Below are positions 11,150 through 22,164 of a DNA stretch of 64,000 bases, one piece after another. Source of the DNA: Neurospora intermedia (Eukaryota; Ascomycota; Sordariomycetes; Sordariales; Sordariaceae). The notes beneath the pieces were generated by a model that had not been told where the DNA came from, did not search any database, and was given only the letters and a program-made list of their open reading frames with translations. Made by a program: the position numbers and the translations under genes. Positions within the stretch are counted from its first letter, which is position 1. Every line of letters starts with the position of its first letter. Location of the stretch: positions 1,674,001 through 1,738,000 of the forward strand of contig BTPP01000002.1 in NCBI GenBank assembly GCA_037102815.1, in the 5' to 3' direction.

Positions 11150-11833
11150 GGTTATCGGAGGATAGCGTAACAAGGTGGTACGAAAACTACCTCTAGATAG
11201 GTAGTAGAGTTGGTTACTTTGCAGTCACTACCTCACTGGACACGGAGCGTCCTGTATGTTTATATCCGTTTTACAGCAATCATGTCCCGGACAGCCAGCC
11301 GGAAGGCGACCTCATCACATCCTCTCCTCTACCTAGGTAGAGGTAACCTAGGCACCTGACGGCGCGCCAAAGGTGATGTGCCTCGCGTATCCCAAGCAAC
11401 TGACACCACAGCTGGCGACACCAACTGGTACCATGTCGATGACGCACGACGAGTAAGTGGTCTGGGCCGACGAGTGACGAGTCAGCGGTTGTGGGCGTTC
11501 CAGATTTCCGCTTGTTGATCCGTTTCCCATACAAAACAACCCCTGTTGTTGATTTGCGGTGAAACACCTTATTGACGTTAAGGAGTTTGCGGTCAACTAA
11601 GCGTTAGCTCTAGCACTTGGCGCCAAGACTTTTCGTTGCAGGAGGAAGATGGGGCGGGTCCTTTACATATACATATATCGTATATATATATAACCGCTGA
11701 CTCGTCTCAGGGGCGACAAGTACCTCTACCATTTTCTCCACGCCTGCTACCTGTAGAGGTCTTGCCGGCCTGCGAATTAATGTCCCACCACGATTGCCCG
11801 CAATAGCACGCACTTTGTCTTGTCCTTTGCGAT
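11150..11833. promoter_or_regulatory. Divergent intergenic region between the AtuA-like and bZIP genes
   Basis: This 684-base region must hold both promoters. It contains a TATATATATATA run at about 11683-11693, some 140 bases before the bZIP ATG. It also has repeated CTACCTAGGTAGAGG motifs at 11190-11345. No binding site can be assigned with confidence, but the arrangement suggests co-regulation by the neighbouring bZIP protein. Confidence 0.35.
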
Positions 11834-12973
11834 ATGAATGATTCCGGCAACCCCGACCATAGCCTATCCCCGGCAGTGACCACCTCCCGGGCCAGGACTT
11901 CCCCCCCGCGTGCCCGCAAATCAGTCGGCTCGCTCGACAAGAAACGCGAGCGTGACCGGCGTGCCCAGCAGAACCTGCGGACCAAGCGCCTAGAGCGCAT
12001 CCAAGAGCTCGAGCAGCGCATAGTGATGCTCGACGACAAAGCGCGGAAATACCATTACATTTGTGACCGCCTGTCCCATGAGAACAAACTCCTGCGCACG
12101 CGTCAAAATGCCATCCGGCACTTGGTCGCTTCCTGGGGTCCCGAAGACGGCCTCTTCCTGGAACCGAGCTTTAGCACCGAGGCTTCATTAGTGGGCGATC
12201 CGGGCTTTCTGGGCGCTGTGCCTGAACCATGGCCCACCGCCGTCATCTCGGAGACCGAGTCGGCGGCCCAGGCCATGATGGAGTTCAGACGGGGCAGCCC
12301 CGAAGGGATGGCATTCTCACCACCCGAGTTGCCGACGGATCCTGCAATTCCTCGCTGGAGCATGACGCCCTTCCACGATGATGACGATGCTATCATGACC
12401 GACTGCTTCAGGCTCTGGCTGCAGAGGCCAGACTTGGTTGAGTCGTCTCCCGAGTCTCCCACGCCGCTGGAACTCCTTTACGGGTCTAAACGCAACTTCT
12501 TGGCAGACGTGATACACCAAGCCTTACGGAAGTGCCCTTACCTGGACCCTGAGCGACTGGCCGTCGGTTGGTTGTGCTACCACTTCATCAAGTGGATGAT
12601 ATGTCCGACCGAAGCGGCCTACTCACGCCTGCAGCCATGGCAGCTGCCTGTCGAGGAGCAACTGCAGAAGAAGCATCCTTACTTCATCGACCTGCTGTGG
12701 TTTCCTGGCCTACGGGCCAATATGATTAACAAGCAGCACCAATATGACCTCGCCGATGCCTTTGCTCTCTTGACTTGTTGCGCCAAGGTGCGGTGGCCAT
12801 GGGGCAAGAACTTCCTCGAACCTGGCGAGGACGGCCAGTTCCGGATGGTGCCAGAGTTCTATGACACCTTCACAAGGATCGAGGGATGGGGCCTAACAGA
12901 CGAGCTCATAGTGCGGTACCCGGCGATTGTGGACGGGTTAGATATTGAGTCGATACGCTTCCGGATTGCCTAA
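11834..12973 (+). CDS. bZIP-type transcription factor with C-terminal DUF3425
   Basis: A single exon of 379 residues. Residues 35-56 form a basic region (KKRERDRRAQQNLRTKRLER), followed by a leucine-zipper-like helix (IQELEQRIVMLDDKARKYHYICDRLSHENKLL). The basic region has the RRAQQNLR core of the Pap1/AP-1-like fungal group, somewhat degenerate. The C-terminal half (about 205-370) matches DUF3425: LELLYGSKRNFLADVIHQAL, LAVGWLCYHFIKWMICPT, HPYFIDLLWFP, ALLTCCAKVRWPWGKNFLEP and a conserved IEGWGLTDELIVRYP. Proteins of this type are nuclear regulators in Pezizomycotina, often beside metabolic clusters. Here it stands between a divergent AtuA-like gene and a CoA-transferase, so it may control both. 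That role is inference. Confidence 0.88.
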   Translation: MNDSGNPDHSLSPAVTTSRARTSPPRARKSVGSLDKKRERDRRAQQNLRTKRLERIQELEQRIVMLDDKARKYHYICDRLSHENKLLRTRQNAIRHLVASWGPEDGLFLEPSFSTEASLVGDPGFLGAVPEPWPTAVISETESAAQAMMEFRRGSPEGMAFSPPELPTDPAIPRWSMTPFHDDDDAIMTDCFRLWLQRPDLVESSPESPTPLELLYGSKRNFLADVIHQALRKCPYLDPERLAVGWLCYHFIKWMICPTEAAYSRLQPWQLPVEEQLQKKHPYFIDLLWFPGLRANMINKQHQYDLADAFALLTCCAKVRWPWGKNFLEPGEDGQFRMVPEFYDTFTRIEGWGLTDELIVRYPAIVDGLDIESIRFRIA

Positions 12974-13379
12974 GAATTCTATTAACGTCGACTGTCTTGA
13001 AATACCAACTGGAGTTCATAATGCCTCTCTATGATCGTCTGGGCTAGAAACGCCCTCCAGACCCAATACCGCTGATTCGCAAAAATCTTGGTACTCCCCC
13101 TGGATCTCGCCTTCTTCGGCATCTACCCTGCCAGTGGGGTCGCCGCCGAGCATCCCGGTCTCAGAGTGACGGCATTGTTGGAACCACTGAGTAAGTGGTT
13201 CTCGATGCACAACATCCATCAACCGAAGATGTGGATGCTTGCATGTTTATATGATGTACACGCAAACGCCCTGATATAAGTATCATCTTGTCCGCGTCCG
13301 GCATGGCTCGCCGACACAAGGCCATTCGCGATCCGCCTAACTCGACTCTTTAGCCTCCACATCACACATTCATTTCACC
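12974..13379. other. Short intergenic region before the CoA-transferase
   Basis: About 400 bases without a gene. It holds the 3' flank of the bZIP gene and the promoter of the CoA-transferase, and ends with CATTCATTTCACC before the ATG. Nothing else is evident. Confidence 0.45.
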
Positions 13380-15548
13380 ATGGCAGCCCAATACTCCATC
13401 CCCTCCGAGGCCAAGAAGCTGCTCCTGGAGGGTATTCTCGCAAACCCGCTGATTCGAAAGAACCTCCCTGCTGGCGCTTCTGAGGCCGCTAACAAGGTAT
13501 CCTTTGTCGGCAGCGATTCTCCGAGCTTACCGGTCAATTGGCGTTTTGCCGAGAGCATCTCCGCCCTCAAGGGGTATGAAGCCACCATACTCAACGTGCT
13601 TCTGAAAGAGAAGTACGGCATCGAGCCTGTCCCTGTGACAATTAATACGTAAGAAACCCCCCCCCCCCCCCCCCCCCCTCTCCCATCCCCCCCCCTCTAA
13701 GCTTCCATCTTCACACGAGTTATATATGTACCACCATGACCGAAAAATGGCTTAGGCTGACGGGATAATCGAACGTCAAGAGACCATGCCCAGCTATTTA
13801 TTATGTCGACTTTAATCTGGACCCTAGATCCGGCCGGCGTGAATCTGCCCGCAAGCTGCATTACCGACCCCTCCAGGAGGGCGGAGCTGGAAAAGTACTT
13901 CCCAACCTGGGACAAACACGACAGCGTAGGTAGCTGGTACCGCGCTGATGCGACCAACATATACAAGACAAAAGACGAAAAGTTCTTCCATCTCCACGGT
14001 GAGTCCTGCTTGTGCGTTGCTTTGATCGATATGCAAAGTAGGTAATAAGCTGACCACCAAAATCTCTTTTACCGTGATGTATATGTAGGCTCTATGAACC
14101 CTGACCCGACACTCAAGTCCATTGGCCTACCAGCAAACATGGACTTCACAACCCCGGAGGAGGCCACCGCATATATCCAGGACGCGGTGGCCAAATACAC
14201 AGCCGAGGAGCTCCAGGCTCTGGCTGATGGGCACAAGCAAGCAGGCACCATTTGCTGGACGAAGGAGGAGTTCAAGGCGTCCGAGCACGGCAAGGCCAAC
14301 GCCGATGCCGGCCTCTTTGATCTCGAAGCGGTCCCCAACCCGAATCAGAGGCCCGGCTGGTGGACATCGGTTCCGCGTACCTCGCCGGCTCGCCCTCTTG
14401 CGGGCCTCAAAGTTGTCGACCTGACCCGCGTCATCGCCGGCCCATCCATCTCGCGCGGCCTCGCCGAGCTCGGCGCCAGCGTCATGCGTATCACCGCACC
14501 GCACCTTCCTGACATGTCGGTACTGCACCCGGATCTGAACCACGGAAAATGGAATGCGTGCCTCGACCTGCGCGAAGAGGCGGACAGGAAGAAGCTCCGG
14601 GACCTCATTCTCGGAGCTGACGTCTTCCTGCAGGGCTACCGACCGGGTGTGCTGGACAAATACGGGTTCGGCGAGGATGACGTGATCAAGATGTGCGAGG
14701 CCCGTGGCAGGGGCATCGTGTACTGCGGTGAGAACTGTTACGGGTGGCGTGGACCGTGGATGGGCCGCTCGGGATGGCAGCAGATCAGTGATGCGGTAAG
14801 GATATGTAGTCCTCCACAGTACCTACCCTGTCCGGACTTGGTGTGCTGACGTTAGGATTATTGAAGTGCTGTGGCGTGTCCTATGAGTTTGGTAGGGCGA
14901 TGGGCAACAACGAGCCTGTCACCCCTGTGTTCCCGAACTCGGATTACTGGTAAGTCCCCCCGCCACGGGATTCTTAGGTATGATCAAGGTTGTCCTGACG
15001 AGTATTACCTAGCACCGGGGTATGCGGAGTAGTTGGTATCATCACGGCGCTCCTTCGCCAGGCCGAGCACGGAGGCTCGTATAAGGTGAAGGTACGTACC
15101 TACCACCTCGCTCCAAATGCGAATCATGAAGACAACAACAACATGTCACTTCTAGCTAGCACCTGCTAACAGACAAGTGTAGGTCGCTCTGAACTACTAC
15201 TCCCAGTGGCTAGTTAACAGCTGTGGCATGTATCCCCTAGAGTTATGGCAAGACGTGTGGCAGCGCAACGGCTCGCCCGTTTTCCGGCACTATCACTCGA
15301 TGCATTACCTCATGCCGAGGGTTCTCGGGGCGGTGCAGAAGAGCAGCGCCGACAAGCTCTTCAAGGAAGAGTTCTTTACCCAGTATTTTGTCAAGTCTTT
15401 GGGTAAGACGATGCGCATCGTGGCCCCGATCCTGCAGTTCCCCAACCAGGAGGTGAAGCTCGGGTTCGATGTTGGGACTCGGACAAACGGCGTGGACGAG
15501 GCGAGGTGGCCCCAGGATCTTAGCGTTGAGAATGTCGAGAAGAGGTAG
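13380..15548 (+). CDS. Family III CoA-transferase (CaiB/BaiF type)
   Basis: Six exons (13380-13648, 13781-13998, 14089-14795, 14867-14949, 15013-15091, 15183-15548) give 573 residues with all phases consistent. The core starts near residue 250 with RPLAGLKVVDLTRVIAGP, SRGLAELGASVMRIT and LDLREEADRKKL, then ADVFLQGYRPGVLDKYGF. Asp424 in the SDYCTG motif matches the catalytic aspartate of formyl-CoA transferase-type enzymes. Family members move CoA between carboxylic acids or racemise acyl-CoA. The N-terminal 240 residues resemble a weak, partial second copy of the fold, as in other long fungal members. Intron 1 contains a run of 22 C (13657-13678). Its neighbours are the AtuA-like gene and a bZIP regulator, which suggests acyl-CoA catabolism. 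The substrate is unknown. Confidence 0.92.
13657..13678 (+). repeat. Poly-C run of 22 in intron 1 of the CoA-transferase
   Basis: An uninterrupted C22 starts eight bases after the GTAAGA donor. A second C9 tract follows shortly after. A run of this length may vary between strains and may be misassembled. Confidence 0.95.
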
Positions 15549-15709
15549 TAAGTGGTACATAGTACTCGTGTAGGCTCTCGAAATGCCAGTCACACACCCC
15601 TTCCTTACCTTAGCCCGACCAAGGCACGGGGTGTGGCACATTGATTCGCAAAGAACCAGGGTATATACCTGGCCAGTAATACCAATCGTTAACACATCGA
15701 GGTACACAT

Positions 15710-15738
15710 GTTTTAGTGCATTAGGTATGCACTAAAAC
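15710..15738. repeat. Perfect hairpin, 11-bp arms
   Basis: GTTTTAGTGCA (15710-15720) and TGCACTAAAAC (15728-15738) are perfect inverted copies around a 7-base loop. It lies about 160 bases after the CoA-transferase stop, possibly in or just past the 3' UTR. The role is unknown. Confidence 0.85.
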
Positions 15739-16240
15739 AACAGCCTGACTTACACCTTCTTGAAGCCATCACGACTGTGATTAGGTAATGTTAGGTAGGT
15801 ATCTCCTCAGTGCTACCGAGATTGAACCTCATTATTGATTGTCGTTAATGAAGTATGTTGGAGTGTCTTATGCTTAGATGGCTTAGTTAAGTCATCCTTT
15901 TTTGATGAGAAAGAGGCAATTGTCACCGCGGGACAATGTAAGCATAGTGATCTTGACACGCGCGGATGTATATTGTTGGCAGGCATCATAGAGTTGTGTG
16001 CAGATTCGTATTGCTAATTGACTTTCCTACCTATGTACAAGCATCGATAGTTGCACATTTCGTACAAGAAAAGGTGTAAAAGTGTGAATATGTACTTGAA
16101 GAGTGGACCCTTTGATTCAACCAGGCCTTGAGTAACTGGGTAGAATATGAGAGTACCTCCGTGCAAAGAAATTTGAATTGAATAAGTAATGTGATAAGCA
16201 AGCCTCCCTTGCCTCCTTTGGGGATTGGCTGCCTACCTAC
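15739..16240. other. Convergent intergenic region
   Basis: This lies between the 3' ends of the CoA-transferase (+) and the AA9 gene (-). It is AT-rich with no coding frame that I can support. Confidence 0.45.
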
Positions 16241-17417
16241 TTAGCAAGTAAACACAGCAGGGCCGGGGATGGTATAAGTGGCAGCTGTTTCCATCACATC
16301 ACCGTTAGCAATCACTTTCATATCTCCTCTCCCTTCTTCACCCTCCCCTTCCGCACTCCTCATCTTTTCCAAATAGACAAGAAAGAGAAGAAAAAGAAAA
16401 CTCACCCTGGTAAGCATTATAAGTAACCCCCGGATCAGTACTCTTGTACGCGCCCGGGAAACTGACCAGTCCCGAGCTGGGCGTCTTAGTTCCCGAGCCC
16501 GTAACCTGCAACTGATGGCATCCCGGGTAAAACTGAGCACCAGGATAAGAGTAGGCGCTGTGCAGCGCAATGATCTCGTGCCTAACCAGATAGTAACCGG
16601 GCTTGAGGCAGGACGGGATGGCGTACTCGTAGTTGGCCGGGGCGGTCATGAGGGGGGTCTGAATAATTTTTGTCGTCAGTATACAGAAACGTTTTCCTTA
16701 CCAAGGATAGGTAAAATCGAGCGTAGCGAGCAAGAAAAATAAAAGAAAAAAGAAACAAGCAGAAGAAGAAAACTCACAGCAGCCCAAACATTACTCGTTC
16801 CCTCCCTCCCACCTTCCTTAATCTTGAACCACACCTTATCACTGGCGCTAGGGGTCCAGTTCTGGCACCCCGTGTCGGGACAGCGGGCCATGTAGGTGAT
16901 TACGGGCCCCACGTGCGAGTCGGGCCAGATGGTCCAGCGCAAAGTGACGGTCGATCCGGCGGCGGCGGACGCATGAAGCTTGGCCGGGGCAGAGTCGGCG
17001 TTGCACTGGATGGCGAGGGAAGTTACGTCTTCGACGGGGCCGTTGCCGGGAATCTTACGGGAGATTCGATCGGGCGGCTATAGGAGAGGGAGTGGAAAAA
17101 AGTTAGGAGCGGATGAGAAGGTTTGGAATGATGGGTGTAAGGGGAGAGGAGAAGAAAACTTACGCTGCCCATATAGGGGTCCTGGTACGGCTACATGTTG
17201 TATGGAGTGTGAGATTTTGGGATACAAGTCGGAGGTCACGGTGATGGTGATGGTGTTACCTGGTAGAACTGTGAGGCTGTTAGCAAGTTTTGCCCAGTAT
17301 AGTCCAAGATGACGGTGTTCATACTTGATAAAACTGACCACCAATAGTGGCGTTATCAACAAAGCCGTGAGCGGCCACCAGGCCGATGGAAGTCAAAAGA
17401 GTTGCAAATGTCTTCAT
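16241..17417 (-). CDS. AA9 lytic polysaccharide monooxygenase (former GH61), secreted
   Basis: Six exons (17417-17325, 17268-17260, 17190-17164, 17077-16778, 16658-16406, 16284-16241) give 241 residues. Residues 1-16 are a signal peptide (MKTFATLLTSIGLVAA), leaving His17 as the mature N-terminus. His17 and His98 (SHVGP) form the copper histidine brace, and Tyr187 (QFYPGC) is the axial ligand. His176 and Gln185 are the usual second-sphere residues. AA9 enzymes cleave crystalline cellulose or hemicellulose oxidatively outside the cell, with electrons from cellobiose dehydrogenase or small reductants. There is no CBM1 tail. Exon 2 is only 9 nt (Phe-Tyr-Gln). The protein resembles, from memory, the N. 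crassa enzyme NCU03328. An intron here carries a 21-nt module shared with another gene. Confidence 0.96.
16710..16730 (-). repeat. 21-nt intron module, copy 1
   Basis: On the plus strand it reads GGTAAAATCGAGCG then TAGCGAG. It lies in the intron between exons 4 and 5 of the AA9 gene, next to an A-rich tract (T-rich in gene sense). The same sequence with one base changed is at 52066-52086, in an intron of an unrelated gene, in the same orientation relative to transcription. Confidence 0.85.
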
Positions 17418-18839
17418 CTTGGTCTTTGTCGAGTTCAAATTTGAGCTGACTGTCCAACCTCTGTCTGACAACAAGCGAGTCTCTTTTCTTTTCCATTCAG
17501 GTCTCAACTCCAGTATATATACCGTTTCTATATGCGGCTCTTCCTTTGACCTAGACCCAAGTCATAACTTACGAACCCGGTTCGTCGCACCTAGTCAGGT
17601 CGACTCGAACCAGACGTTCGGATATTCCGTCGTCTCGATCCGGATGTGGCATCAAACCCAAAGACCCATTGAACCAGGTTCAGATAGTAGATGGACTTGG
17701 CGATTCCGCTCTCCCATGTTTCACAATACTGTATCTGGTAGCTGTACAGGGGACGGAGGCTGCACGATCCACCCTTACCCTTGAGGATAAGTTCTCCGAA
17801 GTCGTTGGGGAAGATGATACCGACAGGGCAGAATGAACTATCTTGGGTTGATCCGCCAAGAAAAAAGACGCGCGTCAATGGGCCTTAATAGAGACATATG
17901 GCGATGGTGGTGATAGGGCAAGTTCGAGGTTTCTAGCTTGATGGAGGCGTACTTTATTGACAAACGGGGTAGCCTCTTCCGAGCTATTGCTCTGCTGATG
18001 GAATTACAACAAGAATTGACCCACCAATGGTATAACACCGAGCGCGCGCGGGGGACTTCGAGGAGTGTGTGCTTGGAGAAAATACCATATTGTCGAGAAT
18101 GCGCATCGTAATGACGGTGTGGGGAGAGCGTCGACGTTACAGTCACATGCGTGGTGAATAGTCCAGTTGTAGTCCATATCGGATCAAGTTCCCGTCAAGA
18201 GTCTTGGTATCGACGTGAACAATAAGAAAACGTGATCAACAAAGGGGAAGATACCAGGAAACTGTTCCCGAAAGGCCGCTATGGTATGTACTTCGGGATC
18301 ATTCCCATTATTGGCTTCTAAAACTGTAAAATCAATCAGTTCGGCTGGTCCGTCCGCAGATGATCCGTTCAATCATCGGGGCCGACCGGGCACCCACACA
18401 AAATCCCGGATGCCGGCCGACCTCCGAGTTTGGTGATCCACTCCTCCGTACTGTACCGGTGTATTGATCATGGCCCATGTCCTACTGGCATTCGAACATC
18501 GATTGTATTGTCCGCTTGCCAGATTTCTTCCAGTCCCCAGTGAGGAAGAGGGCTTGCGACTGACAATGTAGGACATGCCAATTGCAAAATAGCAATGCTA
18601 TGAGTCAACTTTTGGGGCAATGATAAGCGCTTACTCCTCCACACGCTACTACGTCTCTAGGACAAACTGGGGAAAGGGTGATGATTCTAGGCTGACTTGA
18701 CGCATAGAGACCCAGTGAGATGGTCGAATCGTGGAGCCTCATGAGTTGGCAAAAAGCCTCAATGTTGGGCTCAACCATCGCCTGACCGAGATGTAATCCC
18801 ACAAAACACACACAAAATCCTCATGAATAGTTAGCAAGC
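17418..18839. other. Gene-free stretch upstream of the AA9 and HET genes
   Basis: About 1.4 kb between divergent genes. A TATATATACC box lies at about 17514-17523, some 100 bases before the AA9 ATG, and may serve as its TATA element. Minus-strand frames of 60-68 codons at 18184-18811 lie end to end but match nothing that I recognise. Confidence 0.4.
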
Positions 18840-19910
18840 ATGGAGACTCCGGAGGAATCATCGCTGGATCAAATACTTCGTCCGCCGGTCAATTCATCGG
18901 CTGATGAGATTCGACTTCTCGACATCTTTCCATCCGAAAACAAGTCTTCTCCGATAGCATGCAGTTACCGCGTCATTAGTCTGAAGCCTAGCGAAGGGCA
19001 ACAAATACCTTTTTACGAGACTTTGTCTTATGCGTGGCAAGATGCCGGCAGCGACCCAGAAACAGAGGCGCCTCAAATCCTCATCGAGCATACCTCTTTC
19101 CCAGTCTCAGCGAGCCTCCTACGAGCGCTGCGGCGGCTTCGCTTTCCCGACCGTATAAGGACGATATGGATAGACGCAGTATGCATCAATCAATCCGATA
19201 ACGTCGAAAAGACCCAACAAGTCAATCTTATGCGCCGCATCTACGCCTCATGTACCCAGTGTAATATCTGGCTGGGATATCCACGAGATGTAGGTGTCTC
19301 CGAGGAAGACGCGCAAACGGCTTTCGACACTATCGCTTGGATCAGCGCGACAGGCGAAGCAATGGACGCCAGGTTCAATGGGATTGATGTACCTAACCCG
19401 GCTCTGCCGGATTGGTTTCAGGATGGTGAAGACGACGGAAAGGAGGGATTGAATGGCGAGTTGCGACTGAGGGCGACCGAAGCGTTCTACAAGCTCTTTA
19501 GAACGCCCTGGTGGTCACGAGTGTGGACCGTGCAAGAGGCGATCCTCCCTCCTGCCGCGACGGTGTATTGGGGCGCCTGTGAGATGTCGTGGCATCTGCT
19601 TGACATGGCGTCTGAGGCAATCATGGGGCCTACTGATGGAAGGCGAGATGAGCATGTTGGCGATCTTATGCCAGACGAGTTTAACAGGTTACAGCTGCTA
19701 AACTACCTGACTTGTCTTATGAGGGGTATCAGTTTCTCGGCTGCTGGTGAAGAGCCTGTATCCACGCTGTATCGCTGGCGCGATAGGAAATCCACGGACC
19801 TGAGGGATAAGGTGTACGGGTTGATGGGATTGAGTAGCCGGATAGTTGTTGATGAGGAGGAAGAAGAGGAAGAAGAGGAAGAAGAGGAAGAAGAGAAAGA
19901 AGAGGAAGAA

Positions 19911-19944
<34 letters not shown>

Positions 19945-20849
19945 CGACTCTTCTCCCTGGTATCCCATCGTGCGACTACACCTTGGATGCGCAAACACTC
20001 TTCTGCCGTGTCTCGTGGGCCCTTGTCAAGCAATCCAACAGTCTTGAAGCGCTCATGGGCCGACGGGGAGAAGGGGCCAAGTTGGAGGGTCTCCCGTCGT
20101 GGGTGATAGACTGGTCGCAAGACAGATGGTCGGATGGCTTTTTCTACTTCGACACGGAAGAACACAAGGTACCAGTCCAAGTGCCAGAAGCCGACTATTG
20201 GGCCCATAAGCCACTCTACTATCATTACTGCGCTGATGGACCTGTTATGGTGGGGGGCGGTCCGAGGCTTTTGGACGAAAGTGGACGGGTACTTGGATTG
20301 GACGGGTTCTTGGTTGACAGGATCGCGGTGGTGGAGCAGCGCGAAGTTTTGGGAAGACAAAGGGTTCCGGACGACCAGGTTCTGGCAGCGAGCGCTGCGC
20401 GATATGGGGAGCTTATGGGGCGATGCCATGAATATTTCTCGTCGGCAAGTGAAGAATCACGCAGGCGGTGGTTGAGTGGTCGATGGATGCAGGAGTATCT
20501 CGGCGTGGTGACGGGCAAGCTTGACGCAGCAAACCCAGGCCATTATCCCTTTGACGGGGACGAGGGCAGCTGGGCGTCCACATATCTCCAACACCATGTT
20601 TTGTTCGTCACCGAAGGAGCCAAGGTCGGGTTCGGGCCCGTGACGTGTGAGCCTGGCGATGAAGTCTGGATTCTCGAATTGTGCAGACTCCCAGTTGTGC
20701 TCAAGCCTTTGAAGTCCGAGGATCAGGAAGGCGAAGGGGCAAACCGGCACCACGTTACTTGGGTGGGCGACTGTTGCGTGTACGGTATCATGATGGGAGA
20801 GGCTGTCGAGGGGAAAGAAGATGCTTGGGTGGAGGTTGCCGTGCACTGA
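18840..20849 (+). CDS. HET-domain protein (heterokaryon incompatibility family)
   Basis: A single exon of 669 residues. The HET domain shows its three usual blocks: YETLSYAWQD at 59-68, IWIDAVCINQSDNVEKTQQV near 109-128, and WWSRVWTVQEA near 224-234. HET-domain proteins trigger cell death or growth arrest when incompatible fungal cells fuse; the domain itself is the executor. The C-terminal part, with LPSWVIDWSQDRW and DEVWILELCRLPVVL, is typical of the large HET-only subfamily. Residues about 339-367 are almost pure Glu, encoded by a GAA/GAG microsatellite at 19855-19945 that could change length. No partner gene (NACHT/WD or TOL-like) is adjacent. Which allelic or pathogen signal it answers to is unknown. 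Confidence 0.93.
19855..19945 (+). repeat. GAA/GAG microsatellite coding poly-Glu
   Basis: About 90 bases of GAGGAAGAA units inside the HET gene. It also keeps the antisense strand open, producing a long false reading frame there. Confidence 0.9.
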
Positions 20850-22164
20850 CGGAAGGAGTTTTCAATTCCACCATGATGATGATTTGAATATAAGGAAGGA
20901 AGGAAGGGAGAAAGAAAGGAATGAATATCTGCTGTTGGACTTTTTGTGGTCGGTTGTCGCCCCGATTGGCTGGCGTTTGACAGCTGCAGATGCATAACGC
21001 GTTTACCCCTCCTTTCTTTCAATAATGCAACTTCATCCGTTAATCACCAATTCCACTCCAGGCTTCTTCCTGTTTGCTCCCTCATTTGGGAGGTAGAGAT
21101 ACACTACCTAGGTACCTATACTACGAAGCCAATGTTGTTACTTTTCTTGCTAACAATCAGGATATCCAAACACTGTCTCCGAACGTCAAGATTCACACAA
21201 ATTCATGAGTTCTAGCACGTTGATGGCGAGACCAGCGGCAAGTCATAAACGCCCTTCATCTTGGGAAAGTAAATCCAAGAATGGGCACCGATAAATATTG
21301 ACCACAGGACGCAAAGCCTCACATCACCTTCTTCTCTGCCGCTGCCGCTGCCTTTTGCCCTTGCCCTCAGCCCCCAACCGCCTCTCTGTCCATTCTCCTT
21401 CACCAAAGAGGATACAGCCATACTCGCATGTGCTGTTCTATAACAAGATAAGATCAAGACCATGCAAGATCCGGTTACCTACATACCTATGGTACCTACA
21501 TACCATAGAACCGAAGATCGTACAGGACAGCTTTGGAGCGGTACAGGTATGACTCCCAGGTGGCATTTATATGGCAATTCCTGTGTCCACTGTCAAAGGA
21601 AACTTCAAAACCACATACAGGACGTCATGCTATTGCATTTTTTCAAACACCATCATCATCACTTAAGCAGGTTGGAGGAATTAGGCGCATTACTTCTTCG
21701 GTTGTTTTTTTGGGTTTTTTTCTGTTTTTTTTTTTCTCTATTTTACATGTATCTCATCTACCGAGCGTATACTCTCCACTTCAGCTCAGTGTCAGCCTAT
21801 AGGGTGTGAAATGAAAGTAAACAATCACATACGACCATACCCACTGGAAAACTCGGGATCCCGTCCGCTCTCCCATAGATAAGCCAGTGAGGGCCAGACC
21901 AGTAGTTGGGTCGGTGACGACCAGCGAATCCCTGGTGTTGTATGTTTTTTCTTCCTCCTTCCTTCTTTTTTTTTCTTTTTTCCTTTTGTTCTATACATCT
22001 TTCGGTTACCCGTCAAGATAGAGTGCCTTTCAGACCTATCTACAAAGAGTACCTAGGGCACGAAATTACCAGACGCCTTAAAATCCCCGGTGAGCCTTAG
22101 AGTAGTAAATATGTAAATTTGTTTTAATTTCTCAGCGAACTGTCCGTGATTAAACCTCTAACTC
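20850..22164. other. Gene-free stretch after the HET gene
   Basis: About 1.3 kb. Features seen: GGAAGGAAGGAAGG near 20893, a CTACCTAGGTACCTA motif near 21104, a short palindrome CTATGGTACCTACATACCATAG near 21487, and T-rich runs at 21707-21735 and 21960-21990. I see no gene. Confidence 0.45.

Noticed and set aside
18184-18811. Three consecutive minus-strand frames as a decayed gene
   Set aside because: They lie end to end, but none shows a recognisable motif and no splice joins are convincing.
19698-20429. Antisense frame of 243 codons over the HET gene
   Set aside because: Kept open by the GAA/GAG repeat (reads Leu/Phe) and has no domain.
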